Of a stretch of 64,000 nucleotides of DNA, positions 44,900 to 58,901 are shown in pieces. The stretch spans positions 52,477,298 to 52,541,297 of the forward strand of contig JALMGJ010000004.1 of the NCBI GenBank assembly GCA_023362775.1, read 5' to 3'. Origin of the DNA: Charina bottae (lineage: Eukaryota > Chordata > Lepidosauria > Squamata > Charinaidae). Each line of letters starts with the position of its first letter. Position 1 is the stretch's first letter. The notes under the pieces are model-generated. The model saw only the letters and a list, made by a program, of their open reading frames with translations. It made no database searches and was not told where the DNA came from. The translations under genes and the position numbers were made by a program.

Positions 44900-45653
44900 T
44901 ATGTATAGAAGGAAAGAGAGCCAGGGCACCAAGGAAGGGCACAGGCAAGTAGGAATTGTGGAGATGGTGCCAGAAAAGAAAAAGGTTGAGTGAGTTGAAA
45001 TTAGTGAAGAACATTAAGAGTAACAAAAAGGGCTTTTTACAACAAGTTCAAAAGAAAAGCAAAGGAAAATAATCAGTATACCAATTGTTTGATGAATAGT
45101 TCAAAATGCTAACAGGTAATAAAGAAAAGGTAAAGCTACTCAACTCCTATCTTGGTTCAGTCTTTTCCGACCAGAAATTAAGGATTCCACCAGGAAATTG
45201 TAATGAAGAGGAGAGAATTGAAGCTTGACACTGATATAAATATCTTCAGGAAATATCTTGTTATTTGAATGAGTTTAGATTTACAGGATGAGATGAATTG
45301 TATCCTAGGGTACTGAAGGAAGTAGGTTATGGTCTGGCTGCATCTTTATGTGCATCTGAGAAATCCCAGAAAACAGGTTAAGTGCTAGCTTACTGGGGGA
45401 ACAGCAAATGTTTTTAGGGCTAGGATTCTTATCTTCAAAAAGAGGAAAAAGAAAAATTCAGCAAACTATAGATCAGTCTGACTTCAGTACCTGGGAAGAT
45501 ATGAATGCAGATCATAAAGTGATGGATTTGTAAGTACCTTGAATGCAATGCAGTAATTTCCAAAAATCTACATAAATTTGTCAAGAACAAATATTGTCAG
45601 GTTAGTCTTAATCTTATTTTCTGATTGGGCAATTTCTTTAACAGACTGTGGAA

Positions 45654-45694
<41 letters not shown>

Positions 45695-45980
45695 ATAACT
45701 TGATCTTGATTCCTGGAAAGCATTTGACAAAATATCATATGACCTTATTAGCAAACTAGTTAAGAGTGGCTTGAATGGCATGACAATTAAGTGAAAACAT
45801 AGATGTGTCAAGAACCATACTCAAAGAGTACTCATTAACAATTTCTCTTCACATTTTAGAGAAATATTGAAGGAAGTGTCAGAAGTTGAGCCCTCTATTG
45901 TTCAATATTTTTAATATTAGCAATAGAATAAGAAGAGGAAATGGTTGGCAAATTGGCAAATGAGATAAAATTGGATTGTC
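44900..45980 (+). mobile_element. CR1/L3-type LINE relic
   Basis: Plus-strand translation in changing frames gives NKKGFFQQVQKKSK (about 45024), KVKLLNSYLGSVFSDQ (about 45130) and, after a (CA)n interruption at 45658-45692, DSWKAFDKISYDLISKLVKSG (about 45709-45770). These match the linker and an RT block of CR1-type elements. All frames are broken; an old copy. Confidence 0.6.
45658..45692. repeat. (CA)n microsatellite
   Basis: About 17 CA units inside the CR1/L3 relic. Confidence 0.95.
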
Positions 45981-46071
45981 ATTATTTTCTTCAAAAGATT
46001 TATATAACATCAAGCTGGTGTCTAAGATACCATTTCCCCAGAATTACATTGGGACTAAGTAGAGGCTATGC

Positions 46072-46074
<3 letters not shown>

Positions 46075-46102
<28 letters not shown>

Positions 46103-46430
46103 ATGTGCCATCAAGTCACTTTTGACTCCTAGCGACCATATAGATAAATTTTCTCCATGACAATCTATCCTTAACCTGTTCTTTCAGGTCTCCGAATGGT
46201 GCACTCATCACCTCTGTCCATCCACCTTGCTGCTGGTCGTCCTCTTCTTCTCTTTCCTTCCATCTCCCCCAGCATTAGGGCCTTTTCCAGAGAGCTAGGT
46301 CTTCACATAATGTGTCTGAAGTAGGATAATTTGAGTCTCCTTTTTTTGCTATTGGAAGGGAGTATGCATACAGGTCCTAATATTTTCAGCTGAACCCCTC
46401 TCCAGTCCAAATTTTAATTAAATTGATTGA
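46075..46430 (-). mobile_element. RTE-type LINE 3' end with (GATT)n tail
   Basis: Minus strand ends in (AATC)n (46075-46101). Upstream of it are phrases from an RTE C-terminus and 3' end, visible as GTGCCATCAAGTCACTTTTG and CCATCCACCTTGCTGCTGGT on the + strand. Diverged and 5'-truncated. Confidence 0.65.
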
Positions 46431-47910
46431 TTTAATTGAACAAATGAATTGATTGATTGTTTAATTTAATTGTCACTGGCTTTTTCTCCTGTACTTGGCA
46501 GCTGTAGGTTTATTTGCAAATATTACTAAGCATGAAATACTATAGCGATGGGAAGGGCAAAATGATGAGAACAGAACAGTTTGCATTGCTGTTAGTATTG
46601 CTTTGAGAATACAACTGTTTGAACTGAATCACATTGGAAACAAATTGCATTCTGACAAACTAGTGCTCTTCCAACTCAGTGATCATCTGCTCATTTGATT
46701 ATTGTTGATTATAATGTGTAGTGCTGTTGTAATATTATAATTAAAATTTGCATTGTGAATCAGGAGCTCCCATTCTATTGTCATTTCTGTTTTGGGTGTC
46801 TTAATTGCCCAACTAAAACACTTGGTTTCATCTCTTTTTCCCTTGTGCATTTATTCAGTAGAGATATCATATTGGCTTACCTTTTTGTGTTGACCATAGG
46901 ATTATATATCTGTAGTGCTTTGCAGTATAATGCATATTTGCACATAGCACGTATGATATAAATGCTAAGTATGAATAATGCAGTATGTCACGATACCTTG
47001 ATCTGAAAAAGCAAATAAATTAAAGCATATTTGTTTGTTATCTAGCTTACTGGAGAAAGTCCATTGTCTTTTCACACCTAATTACAGTCTGTGAGTCAGC
47101 ATATGCATTATATATATAAATTATAATTGAAATAGATGTACATTTTATGGGAATGGAAAAGATTGCAGCCATGTGAACTAATGCCTGCTTAGTTGCTGTC
47201 AAGTTCCTAACTACAGATAGACCACTACCACCCTTTACATGTTTGCTGTCTTTAAAATGGACATGAACCAGACAACACTTCCAACAGAGGACTGTTTCCC
47301 CTAAAATACACCTGTCACCATAGTTTTATGCTTTGCTTATTACAGGAGACAGTCTTGTTTTAAGGTTGCTTGTTTAACACAATGGGATTCCAGAAATCAT
47401 TGTTTTAAGAAAAATTTCCCCATATTCACCCAAGAAAATATCAGAAGCCAGTTTAGCTCACTCATTCTATGTGGCTATTTTCTAAGAATCCATTTCTCCT
47501 CCTCCTACCCTGATCTAAGACTGACAAGGGGAAATGTGTAGGAAAACAACATATCCAAACAATCTAGTTTGTTTTTTATACTATTTATCAGAGATGAGAA
47601 TTCCAGACTACAGTACTTATATGCATGCTTTCTCTGCAGGGACTCCTACAGTTGTCTCAGATTACAATGACTATTTGCGCTACAAGATAATTTTTGTTGC
47701 ATTTGTCATTAACCCATAAATTGAATTAGTAATGTTCACTGCAGTGGGAGGGGGGACTATTAAAAATTGATCAGGGTTAATATCATTTGTTGTTGTGTCT
47801 CACAATTTGCTTAATTTCAGCAGCCACTGCTCCAGATGGCTTAGATGCTGGTGGAGAAGATCTTTTCTATGATATACTGTATATTGCAACATTTTTATTG
47901 CATTTCACAG
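46431..47910 (+). other. GLRA2: GLRA2 intron 2, 3' end
   Basis: Single-copy-looking sequence leading to the exon 3B acceptor (CATTTCACAG|GTCC). The pyrimidine tract before the acceptor is weak and interrupted (ATTTTTATTGCATTTCACAG), which fits a regulated exon. Confidence 0.5.
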
Positions 47911-47978
47911 GTCCTCCAGTAAACGTTACTTGCAATATTTTTATCAACAGTTTTGGATCAGTCACAGAAACCACAATG
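47911..47978 (+). CDS. GLRA2: GLRA2 alternative exon 3B (Val-Thr form)
   Basis: 68 nt between TTTCACAG|GTCC and AATG|GTAAGT. With the G from exon 2 it completes Gly68 and encodes residues 69-90, ending GSVTETTM. It contains the N-glycosylation site NVT (Asn72) in the first beta strands of the extracellular domain. Val85-Thr86 of the precursor equal positions 58-59 of the mature alpha-2B isoform, the published difference from alpha-2A; in known receptors this pair alters agonist sensitivity. It ends in phase 0, matching exon 4. It shares 56 of 68 bases with exon 3A, and most differences are silent. Confidence 0.96.
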
Positions 47979-49094
<1,116 letters not shown>

Positions 49095-49170
49095 CTTTTC
49101 TTTTCTTTTCTCTTTTCTTTTCTTTTCTTTTCTTTTCTTTTCTTTTCTTTTCTTTTCTTTTCTTTTCTTT
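49095..49170. repeat. (CTTTT)n pentanucleotide microsatellite
   Basis: About 15 units of CTTTT with one early interruption (TCTCTTTT). The minus-strand Lys/Glu-rich ORF across it is an artefact of the repeat. Confidence 0.95.
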
Positions 49171-51502
49171 CTCACACATATTGCAGCCACGTAGGCAGAA
49201 TATGCAGAAATAATAGACGATGGACTCCCTCTTCAAGTCCATATGTACTTCGCAATTTTTTGCTCTGCTTGAGGGAAAAAAAATAAAATTGGGACATGAA
49301 ATGGGAGTCTATTTAGCTTCCTTTGGAGCAGCAGCACAAAACCAGCTCCTCTGATAGTGTGCTGCCATACACCCTGGTAGGTCTGTAACTAGGAGACAGG
49401 ATTATGAGATGGTTCGTGTTATGTGTCCCTTGCAAGGGAGATGGGCGGGGAATAAATTGAAATAATAAAATAAAAAATAAAATGTGAACAGAGCTTCTAC
49501 GTCTTCCCCAGAATGGAGACGTATCTGAGATATTTTCATGTATCTCTGAAAAAATGGCAGTCATTCTTCAACTCACATTTGTTGAAAAATAACAATGTGG
49601 TCCCACTAGTATTCCATGGCAGTGATAAGCCCACCCCCATCTTAGCTTTTTTATTTTAATGGATCATACTATTTAAATTCATGAATCAACCATACCTTAG
49701 AATTCACAAATTAGCCACACTGTTATATTTAATACACCAAGCATGAGTCTGTGAGCAGGTTCAGTTAAATATAATACAGATCATGTTCCTCAATTAGTCT
49801 GTGAGATTAGCTCCTGCTTCTTAAGGGCTGGCTTTAAGCAGCATTTCAGGGTTTTTTCATACTTTTGGGATATTTTTCCACTCTGGGACAAAAGCAGAAA
49901 ACTTCTCTACATTTTACCTCTCCCCTGATGACATCAGCCGCCCGCGCCTGCACTGCAGCAGCTTTGTACTTAGCAAGCATGTGCTTGCAGTGTTGCGTTC
50001 TGCCCTGATTTCATACTTTATCATATAACCTATGCAGAAAACCAGTTGGAACAAAGATCCTTTTGCCTGAATTCTCCAAGCCTTCTCAGTTATGTTGATA
50101 CCCTTAAATATATTTCTAAGTAAGGAAAGATTCTGTGAGGAAAGTCCTAGTCCTAATTATAGGTCAGTATCAACAATAATGAAATTTTAAAAACTGAAGT
50201 AGGGTGAATTTTGCTTGTCACTGGCTTTACAAGATGGCATTCAATGACGATATTTGCACGAACTAATGCTGGTTGCATTAATCAGACTCCTCCATTGCAT
50301 TTTATTGTCTCTATGATATATTAATGTGCATCTATTTTGGGTTTATTACTGCTTTTCAACTAACAAAAAAAATAGAGCTAAATATTGGAGTTGCTTCAAA
50401 CAAAGACTATCGGCTGCCTCATTTGCTAAATCATAATATACCTGCTGACGGTGTCAAATGAGATCTATGCTGTTCAGATGTCTGTTGCTGAGTTTCTTAA
50501 AGCTGACATCTCACAAATGAGAATCTTTGAAACAGATTGAAGGAACGCTCTTAAAAACAGACATCAGCTACTACTCATCCGCTTTGCTTTATAAAGTCAG
50601 TCTAATAATATGTTAAGTAGTGTTGTGATATAATAAAATTCTGAGTTTCCTGGGACTTCCAGAAGTGATTCTGCTGAGTATCCATCAATATTTGCCTAGG
50701 TGTTTGAATATGGCTGGATCTTTATAACAACCTGAATGAAATTAAAGTGCAAAATTAATGGCAAACTGAAGATTACTCAGTGTGTGTTGATATAAACCCA
50801 CTTCTTAATAAGGAATTCTGTTTCTGGAAAGAAACCCCCCCTCCCAGAAACTTCCTTTTTGACTCTCACTTTCATTTGAGATGGGTTTAACAAATATAAA
50901 TGTATGTGGCTTTAAAAACTTAAATTGCATATTATTTGCAATTTTAATTTTAAAAAACCGTTCTGTTTCTTGCATTGAAATTTCAGAAATTGGGCTTGAT
51001 ATATATTTATATATACATTCACATTTTGAATTAATGCACTTGGCTTTTTTTGTGGCATTTCATTTTCATCCCTGCCTTTTTGTTCTCACTCCAAATGCTT
51101 GGCAAGATGACAAGTATTTCCACATTTTTGTGTCACTATTTTTTATGTTAAGGATTTTTTTGAGGCACAAAGCCAAAATTCGTTAGATCGACAGCTATTA
51201 AAATAACATGCTGCTACATTTTAACACAGTGCCAGGACTCAGCATTTCTAAAGATACCAAAATGATAAATCTATATTTATACAGCTTTAAAAGGTTATAC
51301 TGTATCTGTATCCAGTTTTAAGCATTTTTATATACGTATGTACTGTATGTATGTTGTCAAGGAGTTCAGGAGTTCAGCTTACTTTATCCCATTTCTTTTA
51401 AAAGTCTTATCTTATTGGTATAATAATTTGCCAGGCAGATATTCCAAAAGAATTAAATAATGTTGCCATTTAGTTTAATACCTTGTAAAACCTCCTTGCT
51501 TT

Positions 51503-51504
<2 letters not shown>
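49171..51504 (+). other. GLRA2: GLRA2 intron 3, part; L2-type tail at 49428-49482
   Basis: GCAAGGGAGATGGGCGGGGA then AATAAATTGAAATAATAAAA is a short L2-type tail. The rest shows no exon or recognised repeat. Confidence 0.5.
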
Positions 51505-51551
<47 letters not shown>

Positions 51552-51562
51552 CACACACACAC
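51505..51562. repeat. Compound (AC)n(AT)n(AC)n microsatellite
   Basis: An AC tract, then ATATATATAT, then a second AC tract. Confidence 0.95.
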
Positions 51563-53698
51563 AAATATGCACTCTATTTTAAGCACATTAAGTAGATTTC
51601 CTTTAAGAAAATATAGTAACTAAGTAGTTAATACCTTACTATCTAATTAAACACACTATATTCTAAGTCTTAGATACTAAAGCATATAGCAGGAAAGTAC
51701 CTTATGTGATAAAACATAATCTTCAAACCATATATGTCCAGTGGTCCTTCTAACTGTACCCTTTTAACTCTTTCCCCACACTCATAGTCCACTGTGAGAG
51801 AGAGAGAGTGGGGGGGGAGGGAGGGGGGAGGGAGGGGGGAGTTAGGATCCACTTGCCAACTTTCCCTTTCTACCATATGTCTGATGGCATGTCCCAGGGC
51901 CCAGTGTTGAAAATCCACAGTTGGGAGCTGGCTATACTTGTGAAAACTCCCCATGTGCTCTAGGATACTAATGGCATATGAAAACCTCTATAAGAAGTGC
52001 TGACTCCCTTACTACATAGATCCAAGCTTGATACATGGAGGATGACAGGACTTGGTGAGGGCCGAACCTCCACATTGGGGAGCCGACTGTGGTTGTGAAG
52101 ACCTCCTGCTTGTTTTCAAAGGCTGATTGCACACATTTGTAATTGCATGGAGAGCAATATACATAGACTTGGCTCTCTTGCAGTATATTTTTCAGTCCCA
52201 GCAACTGGAGGCTGGCCAACCTGGCCATCAGGAGCCTGACAGTAGCAACAGGGAAAGACAGCACACTTCTTTTCTTTTCCCAAATAATGGGTAACATGTG
52301 AGAAGGACTCTTTGCATAAGGGTTATGCCAAAGTACCCTTTTGGTTAATTTGGGGCATTTGCTGGTGGGTGAAAAAGGCACTCCTCACTTGTGAACAAAG
52401 CAAAGGGTACCTACAGAAAATCCCTTGTTAGCTCAACTTTGTCCGATTGAGTCAATGCTCTGTGTTTACCCTCTAGTCAGTTATTTAGGAGAGGAGGAAA
52501 GAGTGTAATTTGCAGGAATGGATTTTAATATCTATACACATTTTTGGGGGTGGTTCTAAAAGGCATATAAAATTTTTAAACGCTTAAGATTACAATCCTA
52601 CTTATGTGAGAATAAGCTCCCATGAAATTAGACATGAGAATCATATATAGGATTCTATGCTATTAATTTCGATGATTTTCTTAATATTTTTTTCAGTGAT
52701 TAAAAATTATTCTCCTTTAAAGCTACTTCCCCTATTTTCTGTTTGCCTGGGACAAAGATTACATTTGATCATCCAGGTTAAAACCTGATGCTGTGTCTAC
52801 TGCTAAACATAAATGCCAGACAACAGTGAGAATAATTAATACAGGTATTTCATGGACTGAAAATACTGTAAGTAACTTTAAGAACAAACTCCATGTTATC
52901 CAGCCGTGTATATGCACAAGAGTATATGGTATGCATTTGCATAACATAAGTGCATTATGCACAAGTGTATGAAACATCCAGTCATTGTTCCACTTTCGGA
53001 AAGCTTCCTTGCTGAGGATGGATTTCATTTAATGCCACTCTAAAGAAATAAAACTTCAGGCTTCGTGATATCTCTTTGACCCAAGCAGTTAACTGTGATT
53101 TAAAAATCCATAAATATCTATATTTAACCACCCCTAGATTATGCCCACATTATGCTGACATATTGCCTGTGATATATTCAGAAAGATCCAGGCAGAGCCT
53201 TGTTCCCAAAAAGTTTTCACCCAAGCTCTACCAGATGCCATGATGGTTTCAGCCTGTACATAAGATTATTCTTAGGAATTGCTGGGATAAAAAAACAATC
53301 TTCACTCACATTTCCTTTTAGGATTTGGCAAATTGCCCAAGGTTAAAACATTTGGGGAAAAGATTTTCAACAGAGGATATGATGGCCCAGAAGATTCTGT
53401 TCTGTGCGGTACTCAGTCTGATTCCATGTCTGTTAAAGAACATTACATGCAGTATATTCAGACCTTAGTTTTCCTCCTGTTATTTATACCACAGTCCACT
53501 GACATCTGTTATGACAGAAAAGATACTAAGGTGTGGAATATGGCTCTGCTAGAAAAAGTAATCTCAATTATTGAAATAAATTTGAGCAATTTAAATTATA
53601 GAGATAATTTGGATATATTTAGTTTCTTTTCATTTCATTTTTCCCACCATCCATAAAGTAGTCCAACATCTTCCTTTCATGAAATGTTTGGATTTTAT
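51563..53698 (+). other. GLRA2: GLRA2 intron 3, part; G-rich tract at 51810-51839
   Basis: An (AG)n stretch at 51796-51808 runs into G-runs separated by single A (51810-51839). Other sequence holds no recognised exon or repeat. Confidence 0.5.
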
Positions 53699-53720
53699 AT
53701 ACACACACACACACACACAC
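53699..53720. repeat. (AC)n microsatellite
   Basis: Eleven AC units after ATAT. Confidence 0.95.
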
Positions 53721-54369
53721 AGTCCATATATACACATATAAAACAGTTACTGTACAAGATGATAGATAGCACCTTTTTCATCCCTGACTTAGGAAGGATG
53801 ATAACCATTCTTTTTGAAATACCCATTGGATATTTTAAATAAATCTATTTAAATAAACTGCCCCAAAAGGTTTTGTTGAATTAAACTTGAGACAGTTAGT
53901 TTTGGAATATAGAATATTCCAATTTTCAATTATCCTAGCTTACTTTCATGAATAGCTTTTATAAAAACCCTTTCCAAATGCTTTGAAAGCTACAGGACTT
54001 TCAGTGCTGCTAAAGCAAATCAAAGACTATAACAAAAATGAAATTGAATATATTGCCATCTATCTGTTTTAAGTAAATTATATTCCTCTAATAATCTTAT
54101 AAAACTCTTAAAATATCATTATAATTAACTGATTGAAAGTGTCTATCCCATTTTCTGACCATATTTTTTTAAAAATATTTCCCACCCTTGTAAATTTAAA
54201 AATTGAATTCTCAACAATTCATGAGAATTCAGATATAATTTTGATTTCTTGCCGGGTTGTGCCCAAAAATTGATGTATATGTCTATATACTTGGTAAGTT
54301 TTTTTTAAAAAAAAATACAATCCAAACAATGCAAAGGGACATAACTGAAAAAATAATCTTAGAAATCAA

Positions 54370-54780
54370 GCATTCCACAAGAGTCCACGACCTGCTCTAG
54401 CCCAAAGCCTGGGGAAGAGTCCATTTTAAGAGTCCATTGTTTACCTGAGGTCAAAGTGGGAGCCATTTGGAGCCGGGGCTATTCAGAGTGGGGACGCTAT
54501 TCCAGAGGGCAGGGGCTTGGCAGAGAAAGCCTGCTTTATGGGTCCCTAGGGTTATAAAGTGACCTAATTGATGGGACATGCAGCATGTCGAATCTGCCAG
54601 ATTACATACGATGAAATCTTGGGAGACAGGTAGTCCTTAAATAACCAGTCCTTATGCTATGAATGACTTTATAGGTGATAACAAGAACCTTGTTATCACC
54701 TATAAAGTCATTAAATTGCACCTGGAAGCCAACTAGTAACCACTGTGTCTCCCTTAATTGTCTTAAGTGTTGGAAATATC
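54370..54780. repeat. Degenerate interspersed repeat with an internal 24-bp palindrome
   Basis: Phrases such as CAGAGGGCAGGGGCTTGGCA and GACTTTATAGGTGATAAC resemble a dispersed reptile retroelement 3' region, family not resolved. Within it, arms 54662-54685 and 54689-54712 are perfect 24-bp inverted copies separated by AAC. Confidence 0.5.
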
Positions 54781-56904
54781 ACAGAATTCTTACTGTAATG
54801 GGAACCAAGTACATTACTTTACTGAACTTAATAGATAGGCCCAAGACATAGTTTGAAATCAAGAAAATTAAGACCACCATTATCATACAGAAGCTGTACT
54901 TTAAAAGAGAGATCGTAAGTGTTGGAGGTGTCTACAATGGGGGAGGAGGCCAAAATGGAAAGTGCAACTGTAGATCAAAACGCCATCTGTTTCTATGTGT
55001 GTCAACATCAAGTAGTTGCACCCACTATTTTGTCTCCCTTGCTGCCTTCATTGCAGATGCCTCTGCTAGATGTTTGACTATTCCATTATTTTTTTTAAAA
55101 AAACCATTAAGGTTATTTTGTTTAAAGTGTCTGAGAAGATTCAACACAGGTAACACTCTCAAAGTATACATCAATCTTGTAGCCATATTCATTTTCACTA
55201 CATTTATTTTTCCCCATTTGGTAATCTCATCTACCTCTTAAGGTCCTCATTTTTCTGTATTACTGAGCTTGAATACAGGTTTCAGCTGAAAAAAATATTT
55301 TTTTTAAGATAGATACCTTGGCAAAATAGTAGATTTATTCCACTTTATTGTGTACCTAGAGTAACTGTACCCATATCTGCTGTATCAGATTCAACAAATC
55401 TGGATAAATATCATTGCTAATAATTAAAAAGACCAGGATGTGATCTGCATGTAACAACTTGTATTCACTTTCTGCTGCCTAAACACAAGTTATCAGATTG
55501 TCTTATTAAATACACCAAAAGTTCCATAATGATTTGGGTATCCTCTGGTGTACTTCTTGTTGCCATTGCAATTTTTGAAAAGCTGATCTAAAATTATACT
55601 TTCCATGGAGTGGAAAGCTAGCCAAACCAAACCATGTTCTGATCACATAGTTACCTCTATCATTCCTAGCAAAAATAAGCTGATGAACTAGAGCTAAGGT
55701 CTAGGCCCTTCCTTTAATCCAGGGTAGTATTGTTTTACAAAATCTCATTTTGTCCAGTGAGCTTACTCTCTAGTAACTGCCATAAAGATTGCAACATAAA
55801 ACTAATTTCAAATACAAAGTCCTTAAAAATCCTGCATTGACTCTTTGGGAACCTCTTCTTCCTTTGCAAAGCCATTGGTTACCAGATATACTAAAGTTTT
55901 CACATTATTTTTGTAATTACAAGTAATGCATTATGGCATAATTCCAACTAATCAGTGAGCACACTGTAAATATAAAGAATCTCTATGTAGCCAAACAGTT
56001 CTGCACTCACTTTCAATATGTGATGGGGGAAGAAGAGAAACGTCTCCCTATGCCTAGCAGTTAAGTTGATGGTTAAGTTCTTGTTATGTTGCCATAATAA
56101 TTGTATTCACTCATTACAAGAACTTTGCCCAGTCTGCTCCAGCTACACTTAGCATATGACTGACTGTGGCAGTGGCTGGTATATGGGTGTGTGTATTCAT
56201 TGAAAATGCAGATGTGTAAATCCATCCAAATGCAAGATTACTTTCAATGGAGCAGGTGTTTGAATGGCACTCCCTTTCACATTTCTGGCTCAGCTAGAAA
56301 ACTGAAGAACAGGTGTTTCTGACATGGGCTTGATTGCTTCATTTCTATCCAAGAAGCCATTAGGATGAAACAAAGCCTATATGGAAAACAAAACAAATTA
56401 AGCAATATCTTAACTGTAGCTTGAATTTTAAAAAAATGAAATTAAATATGTTTTAAAGGAAGATGAAGACTGGTGGGTCTTCATCCCATTGCTCTCCATG
56501 CTTCTTTGATAAGCAAAATGCTACCTGACCTCATAGCAGCCTTGAAGTAGATACCATGTCAAGACTCACTCCTAGAATATTTCTTATTCCCAAAGATACA
56601 GCTGAACGGTTGAAACAAATTTGGTCCAAGTTGCACTCCATGATACAGTCAGAGTTTAATTTTGTTTTGGTCCTGAGAAAACTGAGGTAAAATCACGCCG
56701 CCATAGCTTTATTATTTCAATAATAGTAATAATAATACTAATGACAACAACAAGAACTCCCAGATTGTCCTTGACCAACATAGAACATAATATTGCATCA
56801 GCTACAGTAATTCAATAATTGATCTAGGTTTCAAAGTCTGAAAGTACAATGACATCTCACCTAGTCAAAAGATTAAATAATCAGTATGTCTGACATTTCT
56901 ATAG
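54781..56904 (+). other. GLRA2: GLRA2 intron 3, 3' part: nothing recognised
   Basis: AT-rich intronic sequence leading to the exon 4 acceptor (GACATTTCTATAG|GACTAC). No repeat family was identified. Confidence 0.5.
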
Positions 56905-58639
<1,735 letters not shown>

Positions 58640-58901
58640 GGCTGGAGATAAGTGTTTTTCCAGTGGTTAAGGCAACAGGCTAGAAACCAGGAGACTGAGA
58701 GTTCTAGGCCCGCCTGAGGCATGAAAGCCGCCTGGGTGACCTTGGGCCAGTCACTCACTCTCAGCCCAACCCACCTCACAGGGTGGTTGTTGTGGGAAAA
58801 ATAGGAGGAGGAAGGAGTATTAGGTATGTTCGCCACCTTGGGTTATTTAGAAAAATAATAAAGGCGGGATAGAAAATAAATAAAGAAATTAAATAAATAA
58901 A
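58640..58901 (+). mobile_element. tRNA-derived SINE (second family), longest copy
   Basis: Contains CAGTGGTTAAGGCAACAGGC, GAGTTCTAGGCCCGCCTGAG, GGTGACCTTGGGCCAGTCAC, CTCAGCCCAACCCACCTCAC, GGAGGAAGGAGTATTAGGTA and a 3' end AATAAAGGCGGGATAGAAAA with an (AATA)n tail. The better-preserved 3' end completes what is cut in the copies at 9280 and 41490. Confidence 0.8.

Noticed and set aside
45658..45692. CRISPR-like or satellite array
   Set aside because: Simple dinucleotide repeat; no spaced repeats anywhere in the window suggest CRISPR.
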